Positions 52,756 to 61,480 are shown, numbered from the stretch's first letter. The stretch: DNA of 64,000 nt from Clostridium_AW malenominatum (GCF_039521365.1 NZ_BAAACF010000001.1:372001-436000), one strand, 5' to 3'. Notes: a model not told the origin generated them from the letters alone. Numbers and translations are program-made.

Positions 52756-54438
52756 ATGACAAATGCGTTTATGGCAGTGCAATTTGTAATTACAATAATA
52801 ATGGGGTTATATTTTTTTAATGCATTAAAAGGTCAGCAAAATAGTAAGGTTGTTATTAATAAAGAAAGCAAAAAGGAAATGGATAATTTAAAAAACTTAA
52901 GAAATATAAAGCTTTCTGAGCCACTAACGGAAAAAAGTAGACCTTCAACTTTTAGTGAAATAATAGGCCAGGAAAAGGGAATAAAAGCTTTACAGGCAGC
53001 TTTATGCGGCCCTAACCCTCAACATGTAATAATTTATGGTCCACCAGGAATAGGAAAAACAGCTGCTGCAAGGCTTGTGTTAGAAGATGCAAAAAAAAGG
53101 GAGTATTCCCCATTTAAAAATGAAGCGAAATTTATTGAAATCGATGCTACTACTATAAGATTTGATGATAGGGGAATTGCTGATCCCTTAATTGGATCAG
53201 TTCACGATCCAATATATCAAGGGGCAGGACCTCTTGGAGTAGCGGGAATCCCTCAACCTAAACCAGGAGCAGTAACTAAGGCTCATGGAGGAGTATTGTT
53301 TATTGATGAAATTGGGGAGCTTCATCCTATAGAAATGAATAAATTATTAAAGGTTTTAGAGGATAGAAAGGTATTCTTAGATAGTGCTTACTATAATGCT
53401 TCAGATCCAAATATGCCATTGCATATAAAAGATATATTTGATAATGGTTTACCTGCAGATTTTAGATTAGTTGGAGCCACTACAAGAAGCCCTCAGGAGA
53501 TTACTCCTGCTCTTCGTTCAAGATGTGTAGAGGTCTTCTTTAGACCATTACTTCCAGAAGAGATAGAGATAATAGCTAAAAATGCTACAGATAAAATCGG
53601 ATACTCTTTAGATGAAAAAGCCTGCAATACGATAGGAAGATATTGTAATAATGGAAGGGATGCAGTAAATTTAATACAGCTTGCCTCAGGTATAGCTTTG
53701 CATGATGGTAGAAAAAATATTACATTAAGTGATGTAGAGTGGATAATAGAAAATGGTCAATATTCTCCTAGACCTGAAATTAAGATAAATGATGAGCCTA
53801 GAATTGGTCATGTTAATGGGCTTGCGGTTTATGGAGCCAATATGGGAACATTGATGGAAATAGAAGTAACAGCTAAGAAAAGCCATTTTTCAAAGGGGAA
53901 AATAAATGTAACAGGCATAGTTGAAGAAGAAGAAGTAAGTTCTTTCGATAGGAAAATTACCAGAAAAAGTACTGCAAAATGTTCTGTTGAAAATGTATTA
54001 ACTGCTCTTCAAAATGTTTTTGATATAAACTTTAATGAATATGATATACATGTAAACTTTCCAGGAGGTGCTCCCGTGGATGGTCCATCAGCTGGAATAA
54101 GTATGGCTTCAGCAATATATAGCGCTGTAAATAAAATACCTATTCATAATGAAGTAGCTATGACAGGAGAAATTTCTCTTTATGGTGAAGTAAGGCCAGT
54201 TGGAGGAGTAAATAGCAAGATAGAAGCAGCTGTAAAGGCTGGGGCTAAAAAAATTATCATACCTCATGATAATTGGCAAGAGGGATTTAATAATGTAGAA
54301 GGAGCAGAAGTTATTCCAGTAAAAAACATAGATGAGGTTTTAAATCTATCATTAATAAATTCGGAAAATAATTCTAATATAACGTCTATAAATATTAGTA
54401 ATGAAGTTCTATCCGCCACTCCCCTTGAGATTCAATAG
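52756..54438 (+). CDS. lonB: LonB membrane-anchored ATP-dependent protease
   Basis: A 560-residue Lon-like protease. It begins with one membrane span (about 5-24, MAVQFVITIIMGLYFFNAL), then an AAA+ domain with Walker A GPPGIGKTAAAR near 95 and Walker B VLFIDEIGELHP near 178. A C-terminal Lon protease domain has Ser in DGPSAGISMASA near 440 and Lys in KIEAAVKAGAKK near 483. B. subtilis LonB is forespore-specific, which suggests spore formation here. The ATG at 52756 lies nine bases after GAGAGG; ATGs at 52747 and 52750 are closer to that site. Confidence 0.93.
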   Translation: MTNAFMAVQFVITIIMGLYFFNALKGQQNSKVVINKESKKEMDNLKNLRNIKLSEPLTEKSRPSTFSEIIGQEKGIKALQAALCGPNPQHVIIYGPPGIGKTAAARLVLEDAKKREYSPFKNEAKFIEIDATTIRFDDRGIADPLIGSVHDPIYQGAGPLGVAGIPQPKPGAVTKAHGGVLFIDEIGELHPIEMNKLLKVLEDRKVFLDSAYYNASDPNMPLHIKDIFDNGLPADFRLVGATTRSPQEITPALRSRCVEVFFRPLLPEEIEIIAKNATDKIGYSLDEKACNTIGRYCNNGRDAVNLIQLASGIALHDGRKNITLSDVEWIIENGQYSPRPEIKINDEPRIGHVNGLAVYGANMGTLMEIEVTAKKSHFSKGKINVTGIVEEEEVSSFDRKITRKSTAKCSVENVLTALQNVFDINFNEYDIHVNFPGGAPVDGPSAGISMASAIYSAVNKIPIHNEVAMTGEISLYGEVRPVGGVNSKIEAAVKAGAKKIIIPHDNWQEGFNNVEGAEVIPVKNIDEVLNLSLINSENNSNITSINISNEVLSATPLEIQ

Positions 54439-54450
54439 AAGTATTGAGGT

Positions 54451-54486
54451 ATAAAATCTCCTTTATAAAGGAGATTTTATAGTTTT
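54451..54486 (+). terminator. Terminator after lonB, perfect palindrome
   Basis: A 30-base perfect palindrome (54451-54480, arms ATAAAATCTCCTTTA) followed by AGTTTT. Confidence 0.85.
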
Positions 54487-54523
54487 ATTAACTTTTAAGC
54501 CATATTTACAATGCTAATTTTCA

Positions 54524-54552
54524 TTGAAAAATAATACTTTTATGGTTATAAT
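54524..54552 (+). promoter_or_regulatory. Promoter of lon
   Basis: TTGAAA (54524-54529), 17 bases, TATAAT (54547-54552). A lone AGTCAAA half-site follows, but no paired CtsR box is seen. Confidence 0.75.
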
Positions 54553-54604
54553 ATATTAGTCAAATCATAAATATAAATGGATTAAGTAAAGTGAGGAGAG
54601 AAGC

Positions 54605-56920
54605 ATGGAAAAAGAATTAATAGTTCTTCCTCTAATTCCTTTAAGAGGTATAACCATATTTCCGTATATGGTAATGCATTTTGATGTAGGTAGAGAAAAA
54701 TCTATTTTGGCTTTAGAAGAAGCTATGCTAAATGGTCAGAAAATATTTTTAGCAACTCAAAAAGAAGCAAAAGTAGAGGAACCAGAAGAAAATGACATAT
54801 TCCAAGTTGGAACTATTTGTAATATAAAGCAAATATTAAAGTTGCCAGGAGATACGGTAAGGGTACTGGTAGAAGGTGAAGATAGAGCTAAAATAAATAG
54901 TATTGTACATAAAGAACCATTTTTTAGAGCAGAAATAGAAAAATTAGAGGATATAATTTGTGATGAAGGAAATAAATGTGAGGCCCTGCTGAGAACTCTT
55001 AAAAAAGCTTTTGATGAGTATATGAAATTAGCAGGTAATATACCACCAGATACTATGGTAAGCTTAGAAGATGTAGAGAGTGCAGGTAGGTTTGCAGATG
55101 TAATCAGTTCTTATTTAATTTTAAAACAGGATAAAAAGCAAGAGTTATTAGATGCTTACACAGTTGAAGAAAGATTAGAGAAGCTTATAATATTTTTAAA
55201 CAATGAAATAGATCTTTTAAAAATAGAAAAAAAGATAGGAACTAAAGTAAAAAATAAAATAGATAAGGTTCAAAAAGAGTATTATCTAAGGGAACAATTA
55301 AAAGCTATACAAGAAGAGCTTGGGGAAGATGATGAAGATAAAAAGGAAATATCTAAATACAAGAATAGAATAAGTAAAGCTAAGTTACCAAAGGGAGTAA
55401 AAGAAAAAGCTCTATATGAATTGGATAGACTAAAAAATAGCGGTTCCTATTCTGCAGAAGGTGGAGTAATAAGAACATATCTAGATTGGATCTTAGATTT
55501 ACCTTGGAATGCGGAAACAGAAGATAACTTAGATATAAAAAGAGCAAGAGAAATTTTAGAAAAAGAACATTATGGACTAGAAGATGTAAAAAACAGAATA
55601 ATTGAGTTTTTAGCTGTTAAAAAGATGAGTAATTCCTTGAAAGGACCTATACTTTGTCTTGTTGGTCCTCCAGGAGTTGGAAAGACTTCTATAGGTAGAT
55701 CAATTGCACATGCTCTAAATAGGAATTTTGTTAGAATGTCTTTAGGTGGTGTTAGAGATGAGGCTGAGATAAGAGGCCATAGAAAGACTTATGTAGGAGC
55801 TATACCAGGAAGAGTAATCTATGGATTAAAGCAGGCTAAATCAAAAAATCCACTATTTTTGCTAGATGAAATAGATAAAATGAGCAATGATTTTAGAGGG
55901 GATCCAGCAGATGCCTTATTAGAGGTTTTAGATAGTGAACAAAATTCTACCTTTAGAGATCATTACTTAGAATTAGATTTTGATTTATCAAATGTTTTAT
56001 TTATAACTACAGCCAATACACTTCATACTATTCCAAGACCATTAATGGATAGAATGGAAGTTATAGAAGTGTCTGGATATACATCAGAAGAGAAATTACA
56101 TATTGCTAAGGATCATTTAATACCTAAAAAGCTAAAAGAACATAGTATTGATGAAGGTAAAATTCAAATATCAGATTCAGCTATAGAATTTATTATAGAT
56201 GGATATACTAGGGAATCTGGAGTAAGAAGTCTAGACAGAAAAGTTGCCTCTGTTATAAGAAAAGCCATTGCCGAAATGGTGGAAAAAAATAAAGAAAGCA
56301 TAAGTATTAATACAAATAATGTAAGGAAGTACTTAGGGCCTGTGATTTATACCTATGAAAAGAGTAGCAAAGTAGATCAAGTAGGTGTAGTTATGGGAAT
56401 GGCTTGGACTGGATATGGTGGAGATACTCTACCTGTAGAAGTAACAGTGATGAATGGAACGGGAAAACTAGAGCTTACTGGCAAACTAGGAGATGTTATG
56501 AAAGAATCTGCTAGAACTGGATATAGCTACATTAGAAGCAATTCGGATAAGTATGGAATAGATGGTGATTTTTATAAAAATAAGGATATACATATACATG
56601 TTCCAGAAGGTGCCGTACCAAAAGATGGTCCCTCAGCAGGTCTTACTATGATAACTGCTATGGTTTCAGCATTAAGTAATAGAAAAGTAAAACACAATAT
56701 TGCCATGACAGGAGAAGTAACACTTACTGGTAGAGCATTGCCTATTGGTGGTTTAAAAGAGAAGACTCTTGCAGCTTTTAGGGCTGGCATTGATACAGTA
56801 ATAATTCCAAGAGAAAATGAAAAAGATTTACTTAAGATACCAAAAACTATTAAAAATAAAGTGAAATTTATATTAGTAGATAATGTAGAAGAAGTACTTA
56901 AAAATGCGTTAGCGGAATAA
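54605..56920 (+). CDS. lon: Lon protease (LonA)
   Basis: A 771-residue soluble ATP-dependent protease for misfolded and regulatory proteins. The N-terminal LON domain has LPLIPLRGITIFPYMVMHFD near 7. The AAA+ core has Walker A GPPGVGKTS near 355 and Walker B FLLDEIDKM near 418. The protease domain has the catalytic Ser in PKDGPSAGLTM near 676 and the Lys in GGLKEKTLAAFRAG near 718. GTGAGGAGAG precedes the ATG. engB follows 15 bases later, the usual pairing. Confidence 0.97.
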   Translation: MEKELIVLPLIPLRGITIFPYMVMHFDVGREKSILALEEAMLNGQKIFLATQKEAKVEEPEENDIFQVGTICNIKQILKLPGDTVRVLVEGEDRAKINSIVHKEPFFRAEIEKLEDIICDEGNKCEALLRTLKKAFDEYMKLAGNIPPDTMVSLEDVESAGRFADVISSYLILKQDKKQELLDAYTVEERLEKLIIFLNNEIDLLKIEKKIGTKVKNKIDKVQKEYYLREQLKAIQEELGEDDEDKKEISKYKNRISKAKLPKGVKEKALYELDRLKNSGSYSAEGGVIRTYLDWILDLPWNAETEDNLDIKRAREILEKEHYGLEDVKNRIIEFLAVKKMSNSLKGPILCLVGPPGVGKTSIGRSIAHALNRNFVRMSLGGVRDEAEIRGHRKTYVGAIPGRVIYGLKQAKSKNPLFLLDEIDKMSNDFRGDPADALLEVLDSEQNSTFRDHYLELDFDLSNVLFITTANTLHTIPRPLMDRMEVIEVSGYTSEEKLHIAKDHLIPKKLKEHSIDEGKIQISDSAIEFIIDGYTRESGVRSLDRKVASVIRKAIAEMVEKNKESISINTNNVRKYLGPVIYTYEKSSKVDQVGVVMGMAWTGYGGDTLPVEVTVMNGTGKLELTGKLGDVMKESARTGYSYIRSNSDKYGIDGDFYKNKDIHIHVPEGAVPKDGPSAGLTMITAMVSALSNRKVKHNIAMTGEVTLTGRALPIGGLKEKTLAAFRAGIDTVIIPRENEKDLLKIPKTIKNKVKFILVDNVEEVLKNALAE

Positions 56921-56935
56921 GTTGGGAGGATGAAA

Positions 56936-57538
56936 ATGGAAATGGAAATGGAAATGGAAATAAAACAATCTGAATTTATTACATCAGCTGTGAATCCCTC
57001 TCAATATCCAAAAGATGAAAGATATGAAATAGCTTTTGTAGGTAGATCAAATGTGGGAAAATCTTCTTTAATAAATAGCCTAACTAACAGAAGAAAATTA
57101 GTTAAGGTTAGTGGTACACCTGGTAAAACTAGATTGATAAATTTCTTTCTTATAAATAATCATTTTTACTTTGTAGATTTACCTGGGTATGGTTATGCTA
57201 AAGTATCTAAAGTGGAACAAGCAAGTTGGGGTAAGACAATTGAAACCTATTTAAATAATAGACCTCAATTAAAAAAAATTGTACTATTAGTAGATTGTAG
57301 ACGTAAGCCAACAGAAGATGATATGATAATGCATGAGTGGATTAAGCATTTTGGATATGACTACGTAGTAGTTGCTACTAAAAGTGATAAATTAAATAAA
57401 AGTGAACTAGCTAAAAGTAGAAAAGATATAAGAGACACCTTAGAGATAAGTGATGATAAAATTATATATCATTCAACCTTAAAAAAAGTTGGAAAAGAAG
57501 ATTTATTAGAAAATATTTTTTCATCATTAAATCAGTAA
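56936..57538 (+). CDS. engB: YsxC/EngB GTPase for 50S ribosome assembly
   Basis: A circularly conserved small GTPase of about 200 residues. G1 GRSNVGKSS lies near 35, the G2 Thr in SGTPGKTR near 62, G3 DLPGYG near 81 and G4 ATKSDK near 145. The start region is odd: ATGGAA is repeated four times in tandem (56936-56959), giving MEMEMEME and several in-frame ATGs. The first ATG at correct distance from GGGAGG is 56936; the ATG at 56930 abuts that site. It is cotranscribed with lon. Confidence 0.94.
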   Translation: MEMEMEMEIKQSEFITSAVNPSQYPKDERYEIAFVGRSNVGKSSLINSLTNRRKLVKVSGTPGKTRLINFFLINNHFYFVDLPGYGYAKVSKVEQASWGKTIETYLNNRPQLKKIVLLVDCRRKPTEDDMIMHEWIKHFGYDYVVVATKSDKLNKSELAKSRKDIRDTLEISDDKIIYHSTLKKVGKEDLLENIFSSLNQ

Positions 57539-57545
57539 TGTATGC

Positions 57546-57582
57546 TGGCATGTAGTACTAAAGATTTCAGTATTACATGCCA
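57546..57582 (+). terminator. Hairpin after engB, possible terminator
   Basis: TGGCATGTA (57546-57554) pairs with TACATGCCA (57574-57582) with extra inner pairs. The following T-run is weak (ATATTTATA), so function is uncertain. Confidence 0.4.
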
Positions 57583-57619
57583 TATTTATATCTATATATT
57601 TTTTGAGGAAGTGATTTTC

Positions 57620-58324
57620 ATGTATTTAAATTTTATTAAAAATGCTATAGTATTTTTAGTGCTGTATATTCCTCCTCTGATATTATTTATGAAATATTGG
57701 AATGAAAGAGGAAGAGGAAAAGTTTTATTGTTAGTTATTAGCATTATATATTTAATTTTAAGTTTATTTACACAAAATTTATTGCCCTTTATATTGGTTT
57801 TAATTTGTATTAAATATATAAGAGATAGCGGTAGGGAAGATTATTATTCATATGGTTTTACCATTAAAAACTTTAAAATACTTAGAGCCTTTAAATATTC
57901 TCTGATTTCTTATTTGGGAACCATAATTATAGCTATAATAGCTTTAAGCGTTTTTTCATTATTTAATTTTCCCATAAAAGACCAAGAAATAATTACTCAA
58001 ATCACTGAGCTTCCATTGAAAAGGTATATTATGACTATTCCTATAATAGTTATATTTGCCCCTATAATTGAAGAATTTACCTTTAGATGGTTATTCTTGC
58101 AAAAGATTTTTAAGAATAGATTAGGTATGGTTATATCTTCAATAATAACTAGTTTAATTTTTAGCCTAGTTCATTTTAATTTAAAATCATTTCCGGCCAT
58201 ATTTTGGATAGGACTTTTTAACTGTTATTTAATAAATAAACATGGTTATTGGTATGCGGTATTTAACCACGCTTTCTTTAATTCTGTATCTACTTTTGCT
58301 ATACTAATTCAAAAATTATATTAA
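57620..58324 (+). CDS. CPBP family intramembrane metalloprotease
   Basis: A 234-residue membrane protein with about seven spans. The CPBP (Abi/CAAX prenyl protease-like) motifs are EEFTFRWLF near 150, FSLVHFNLKS near 185 and FNHAFFNS near 217, giving the Glu-Glu, Arg and two His of the active site. Substrates are unknown; relatives process peptides or act in bacteriocin immunity. The start is the ATG after GAGGAAGTG; the open frame extends to 57542 but has no site there. Confidence 0.87.
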   Translation: MYLNFIKNAIVFLVLYIPPLILFMKYWNERGRGKVLLLVISIIYLILSLFTQNLLPFILVLICIKYIRDSGREDYYSYGFTIKNFKILRAFKYSLISYLGTIIIAIIALSVFSLFNFPIKDQEIITQITELPLKRYIMTIPIIVIFAPIIEEFTFRWLFLQKIFKNRLGMVISSIITSLIFSLVHFNLKSFPAIFWIGLFNCYLINKHGYWYAVFNHAFFNSVSTFAILIQKLY

Positions 58325-58330
58325 AATTAG

Positions 58331-58378
58331 AAAAAGATAAAAATAAATGAAATTATTTCATTTATTTTTATCTTTTTT
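58331..58378 (+). terminator. Long AT-rich terminator hairpin
   Basis: AAAAAGATAAAAATAAATGA (58331-58350) is matched by its complement at 58357-58376, followed by TT. It closes the CPBP gene. Confidence 0.8.
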
Positions 58379-58460
58379 TATGTGTCAAAATGGAAGAATA
58401 GGAATAGTATATAATATAAACAAAAGAAATACAAAGAATCTTCTGAAAGGAGGAAGTATA

Positions 58461-58862
58461 GTGGATTTCAACAGCATATTAAATGGATTACTAGCCGGTG
58501 ATGAGAACTCAGCTCTAAAGATGCCAGCAAGTCCAGTTGGTTTTTTCGGAGGCAATTGGATTATATGGATAATATTATTAATAATACTATGTTGTTGCTG
58601 CAATGATGAACAAGGTTTTGATGATTGCTGTTGCAGAAGAAGGCACCATAGACGTCGTAGAAGATCTAGATGTAGATGTAAATCTCAATGTGGGTGCGGT
58701 AACGGGTTTGGATTAGGATCAGGATTCTGTGATGATAATTTTATCTTCCTAATCGCAATAGTTGCATTAATATTCTGCTCTTGCAATAGACACAGATTTT
58801 TACCAACTAATAGTGTTTTAAATTTAGATGCTGACAGTTTAAGAACAGAGGTTGAAGAATAG
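58461..58862 (+). CDS. Cys- and Arg-rich small membrane protein, unknown
   Basis: A 133-residue product that starts at GTG after AAAGGAGGAAG. Order: soluble N-terminus (about 1-35), hydrophobic span WIIWIILLIILCCCC near 36-50, then a striking run of Cys, His and Arg (CCCRRRHHRRRRRSRCRC near 58-75). A Gly/Cys patch, a second span (FLIAIVALIFCSC) and an acidic tail follow. The pattern recalls spore-coat or membrane proteins, but I do not recognise a family. Two more small odd genes follow in the same direction. Confidence 0.65.
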   Translation: MDFNSILNGLLAGDENSALKMPASPVGFFGGNWIIWIILLIILCCCCNDEQGFDDCCCRRRHHRRRRRSRCRCKSQCGCGNGFGLGSGFCDDNFIFLIAIVALIFCSCNRHRFLPTNSVLNLDADSLRTEVEE

Positions 58863-58904
58863 ATAACAAATAAAACCATAGCCCAAAAGAAAGGGGGGTT
58901 TAGC

Positions 58905-59096
58905 ATGTCAAGAGGAAGAAGAAAAGGCTCAGGAAGCGGTCTGTTAATATTAATATTAATAGTTCTACAGTTTAGCTGCAACAGACCTCATCATGGCGGA
59001 GAACATGGACAATGCATAGACAATAGCATATTGTTTATCATAGCTCTATACTTCTTAGCTTGTTGTGGAAATATCGATTTATGTTGTGGTTGCTAA
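58905..59096 (+). CDS. Small Cys-rich membrane protein, unknown
   Basis: A 63-residue product with a basic start MSRGRRKGSGSG, a hydrophobic span (LLILILIVLQFSC), a His/Gly stretch (HHGGEHG) and a second span ending ACCGNIDLCCGC. A GGGGGG-type site precedes the ATG. The layout (basic, span, spacer, span, Cys) is similar to the preceding protein, so they may be related. Confidence 0.6.
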   Translation: MSRGRRKGSGSGLLILILIVLQFSCNRPHHGGEHGQCIDNSILFIIALYFLACCGNIDLCCGC

Positions 59097-59162
59097 GAAA
59101 TTTAGTGGGGGGCATTTTATGCCCTCCATATAATAAATATTATATGGTAGAGGAGGGGGAAG

Positions 59163-59486
59163 ATGAGTAAAAAGAAACATAGACGAAAAAGGGAAGAAAA
59201 TAATAATAGCGATAATAATAACAATAATATAATGGATTTATTAAATAATATAGATGAAGATCAAATATCAAGCTTACTTTCAAATTTTAACTTAGGTAAC
59301 TTAGGTAATCTAGGAAATATGAATAATAGCGGAATAAATAATAATAACATAAATCTAAATAATGTTGAAAAAGACGAAACCCTGCAACTCCTATATGCAA
59401 TAAAGCCAATGGTAAATGCTGAGAGAGGAGCAATAATTGAAAAAATCATACAATTATATTCAATTGGAAGAATGTTGAAGAAATAA
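59163..59486 (+). CDS. Asn-rich small protein, unknown
   Basis: A 107-residue product with a basic head (MSKKKHRRKREE), two Asn-rich linkers and the tandem LGNLGNLGN near 46-54. Its compact helical end (DETLQLLYAIKPMVNAERGA near 71-90) looks like the conserved part. GAGGAGGGGG precedes the ATG. In its leader are two hairpins: GGGGCAT/ATGCCCT near 59110-59127, and CCATATAAT/ATTATATGG at 59127-59148. Function unknown; the Asn-rich make-up fits spore-surface proteins. Confidence 0.65.
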   Translation: MSKKKHRRKREENNNSDNNNNNIMDLLNNIDEDQISSLLSNFNLGNLGNLGNMNNSGINNNNINLNNVEKDETLQLLYAIKPMVNAERGAIIEKIIQLYSIGRMLKK

Positions 59487-59494
59487 GGCTGTTT

Positions 59495-59526
59495 AATAGA
59501 AAGACATATTAGTCTTTCTATTATTT
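59495..59526. terminator. Bidirectional terminator between convergent genes
   Basis: AATAGAAAGAC (59495-59505) pairs perfectly with GTCTTTCTATT (59512-59522), then ATTTTG. It overlaps the bactofilin stop codon. Confidence 0.85.
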
Positions 59527-59871
59527 TGTTATGGAGCATTTGCCTTCTAGAGAGCCGCCTTCTTTAATTACTATATTTTTTATGGAGATGTCTCCATAAA
59601 TTTGTCCAGTATTTTCTATAGTTAAAATCCCATCACAAGTTACATTACCTTGAACCTTACCACTTATGTATGCGTTTTTACAGATAATATCGCCCATGCA
59701 CTGAGCGGAACTTCCAAGAATAATATCGTCTTGCCAAATTATATTACCTTCTAGGTAACCATTAATTTTCAATAGATTTTCCCCTTTTAAGCAACCGATT
59801 ATGCTGCAGCCTTCTCCTATTAAAGTTTCTATTTTACTAGTGTTTTTCTCCTTATCTGAAGACATAAACAT
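59521..59871 (-). CDS. Bactofilin family cytoskeletal protein (DUF583)
   Basis: A 116-residue protein with the right-handed beta-helix pattern of bactofilins: ETLIGEGCSIIGCLKGENLL and INGYLEGNI, then repeated G.I/V..G turns (GDIICKNAYISGKVQGNVTC, GQIYGDISIKN). Bactofilins polymerise without nucleotide and scaffold wall enzymes or spore structures. The start is the ATG at 59871 after AAAGGAGG. It converges on the Asn-rich gene. Confidence 0.9.
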   Translation of the reverse strand: MFMSSDKEKNTSKIETLIGEGCSIIGCLKGENLLKINGYLEGNIIWQDDIILGSSAQCMGDIICKNAYISGKVQGNVTCDGILTIENTGQIYGDISIKNIVIKEGGSLEGKCSITK

Positions 59872-59998
59872 AAGATAACCTCCTTTAGTATTCTTAAATA
59901 TTTATATTGAAACTTTATGAAAAATATTACTAAAAAAATAAAATTAATAAAAAAATATGTATATAATATTTAGAAATGGTTATTATAATAAATGAAAG

Positions 59999-60098
59999 TG
60001 GAGATAAAATCTCCATGGCAATAAATAGAGTTAAATAATTTTGTTTATTGCTAGAACCCCCCATCCCCCTTGGGACCGTAAAGGTCCCATTTGTTTTT
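59999..60098 (+). ncRNA. Candidate structured RNA with C-rich linker
   Basis: Three hairpins in 100 bases: TGGAGAT/ATCTCCA (59999-60005/60009-60015), GCAATAAA/TTTATTGC (60018-60025/60044-60051), and a terminator TGGGACC/GGTCCCA (60071-60077/60083-60089) followed by TTTGTTTTTT. Between the last two, AACCCCCCATCCCCC (60055-60069) is predicted single-stranded. TATAAT (59984-59989) could be its -10, without a clear -35. It may be an independent sRNA or a leader of the binding-protein gene at 60181. I recognise no known riboswitch. Confidence 0.45.
60071..60098 (+). terminator. Intrinsic terminator of the C-rich RNA
   Basis: TGGGACC (60071-60077), loop GTAAA, GGTCCCA (60083-60089), then TTTGTTTTTT. 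Confidence 0.85.
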
Positions 60099-60180
60099 TG
60101 GAAAATATAAGATATATTTAAAAATATATAAAAAGATTTATATATTTTTAATAAATTGCACAAAATAAAGTAAATATATT

Positions 60181-61449
60181 TTGGGGGTGAGTAATATAAA
60201 TAACAAGCTAGGAATTCTTAATTATAGAAAAATCTTATGTATATTTTTAATATTAATAACAAGTATAACTGTCTTTGGTTGCAAGAATAATAAAGACAAG
60301 GAGGAGAGTGCTGAGAAGAAGTTAGATGTATTTATTGATATTAAAGATAAGCATAGTCTTGATACTATGAAGTTATTAATTGAAGAGTTTAAGAAAGAAA
60401 AACCTAAAATTAATGTAACAATAAATAATTCTATAAGTTTAAATAACGTAGAGGATGTTGGAAAGCAGAAGATAGGTGATATAATTATAACTTCTAGAAA
60501 TAAGATGATAGAATTACAAAAAAAAGGATATTTAAATGATTTAGGCAATTATTATGAAAAAAATAAAATTAATGATAAGTATTACAACGTAGTAAAATCT
60601 TATGGAAGATATAATGATAAATATTATGGAATTGCATTAAATCCGTATACAATAGAGATATTTTACAATAAGGAATCTCTAGAAAAATATAAGCTTTCTA
60701 CCCCTACAAATATAAAAGATTTAGACAGTCTTTTAAAAAGATTGAATGAGTTATCTATTGAAGTACCAGTAATTTTGACTGATGACTTAGATGTTTATAC
60801 CGCAGCTATATCTCTTGTAATCAGAGATAAAACTAATATGTATAATATGGATAGTATATATAATTGTTCAAAAGAAATTTATAAGGAAAGAAAAGAGGTT
60901 CAAACTTTATTTGATGATATAAATTCTCTCTATAAAAAGGGAGTTTTAAATAAAAATACTTTTAAAATAGGAAATGAAACCTCTATTAAAAGATTTTTAA
61001 ATGGAGATATTCCATTGATAATATCCACATCTTATTATTATGGAGAGTTAAATAAAAGCAATATAGGTATAATAGAGGACTATGATTCTATAATCTCCTA
61101 TAAAGGAAGCGTACCTGTTATAGTTAATTCTTTATTATGCATACCCATAAATGGTAGTAGTGGTGAAGAGGTGGGGGAGTTTATAAAGTTTATATATAGT
61201 GATAAAACTCAAAAGAAATTATTAGACAAAGGTCATGTAACAGCTAATATAGAGGCGAACAAAGAGCTTACTGGTATCGGAGCGTTGATGAGAAAGCACT
61301 TGGAGGATAATAATGAAAATGGTATATTATTATCGTATAATTTACCATCTAAGTTTTATATAGGAATATATTCAAAGATAGAAGAAATTCTTTCAGGAAA
61401 ATATACAGGAAAAGAGTGGGAGACTATATTAAATGAAGCATGCAAATAA
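60181..61449 (+). CDS. Family 1 ABC solute-binding lipoprotein
   Basis: A product of about 422 residues with a lipoprotein signal (KILCIFLILITSITVFGC, lipobox Cys near 34) and a family 1 binding fold. It has GDIIITSRNKMIELQKKGYL near 100, YGIALNPYTIEIFYNKESLE near 150 and IPLIISTSYYYGEL near 278. It probably binds sugars or oligosaccharides. The start is unresolved: GGGGGTGAG (60183-60191) is the only ribosome binding site. TTG 60181 and GTG 60187 lie on it, and the codon at correct distance is ATA (60196). No permease genes are adjacent. Confidence 0.82.
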   Translation: MGVSNINNKLGILNYRKILCIFLILITSITVFGCKNNKDKEESAEKKLDVFIDIKDKHSLDTMKLLIEEFKKEKPKINVTINNSISLNNVEDVGKQKIGDIIITSRNKMIELQKKGYLNDLGNYYEKNKINDKYYNVVKSYGRYNDKYYGIALNPYTIEIFYNKESLEKYKLSTPTNIKDLDSLLKRLNELSIEVPVILTDDLDVYTAAISLVIRDKTNMYNMDSIYNCSKEIYKERKEVQTLFDDINSLYKKGVLNKNTFKIGNETSIKRFLNGDIPLIISTSYYYGELNKSNIGIIEDYDSIISYKGSVPVIVNSLLCIPINGSSGEEVGEFIKFIYSDKTQKKLLDKGHVTANIEANKELTGIGALMRKHLEDNNENGILLSYNLPSKFYIGIYSKIEEILSGKYTGKEWETILNEACK

Positions 61450-61480
61450 AAAATAGTGGTTAATTACCACTATTTTTTTT
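61450..61480. terminator. Bidirectional terminator
   Basis: AAAATAGTGGT (61450-61460) pairs with ACCACTATTTT (61466-61476), with A and T runs on both sides. It serves the converging lipoprotein and Fur-family genes. Confidence 0.88.

Noticed and set aside
54553..54604. Possible CtsR heat-shock operator before lon
   Set aside because: Only one AGTCAAA half-site is present; the direct repeat needed for CtsR is absent.
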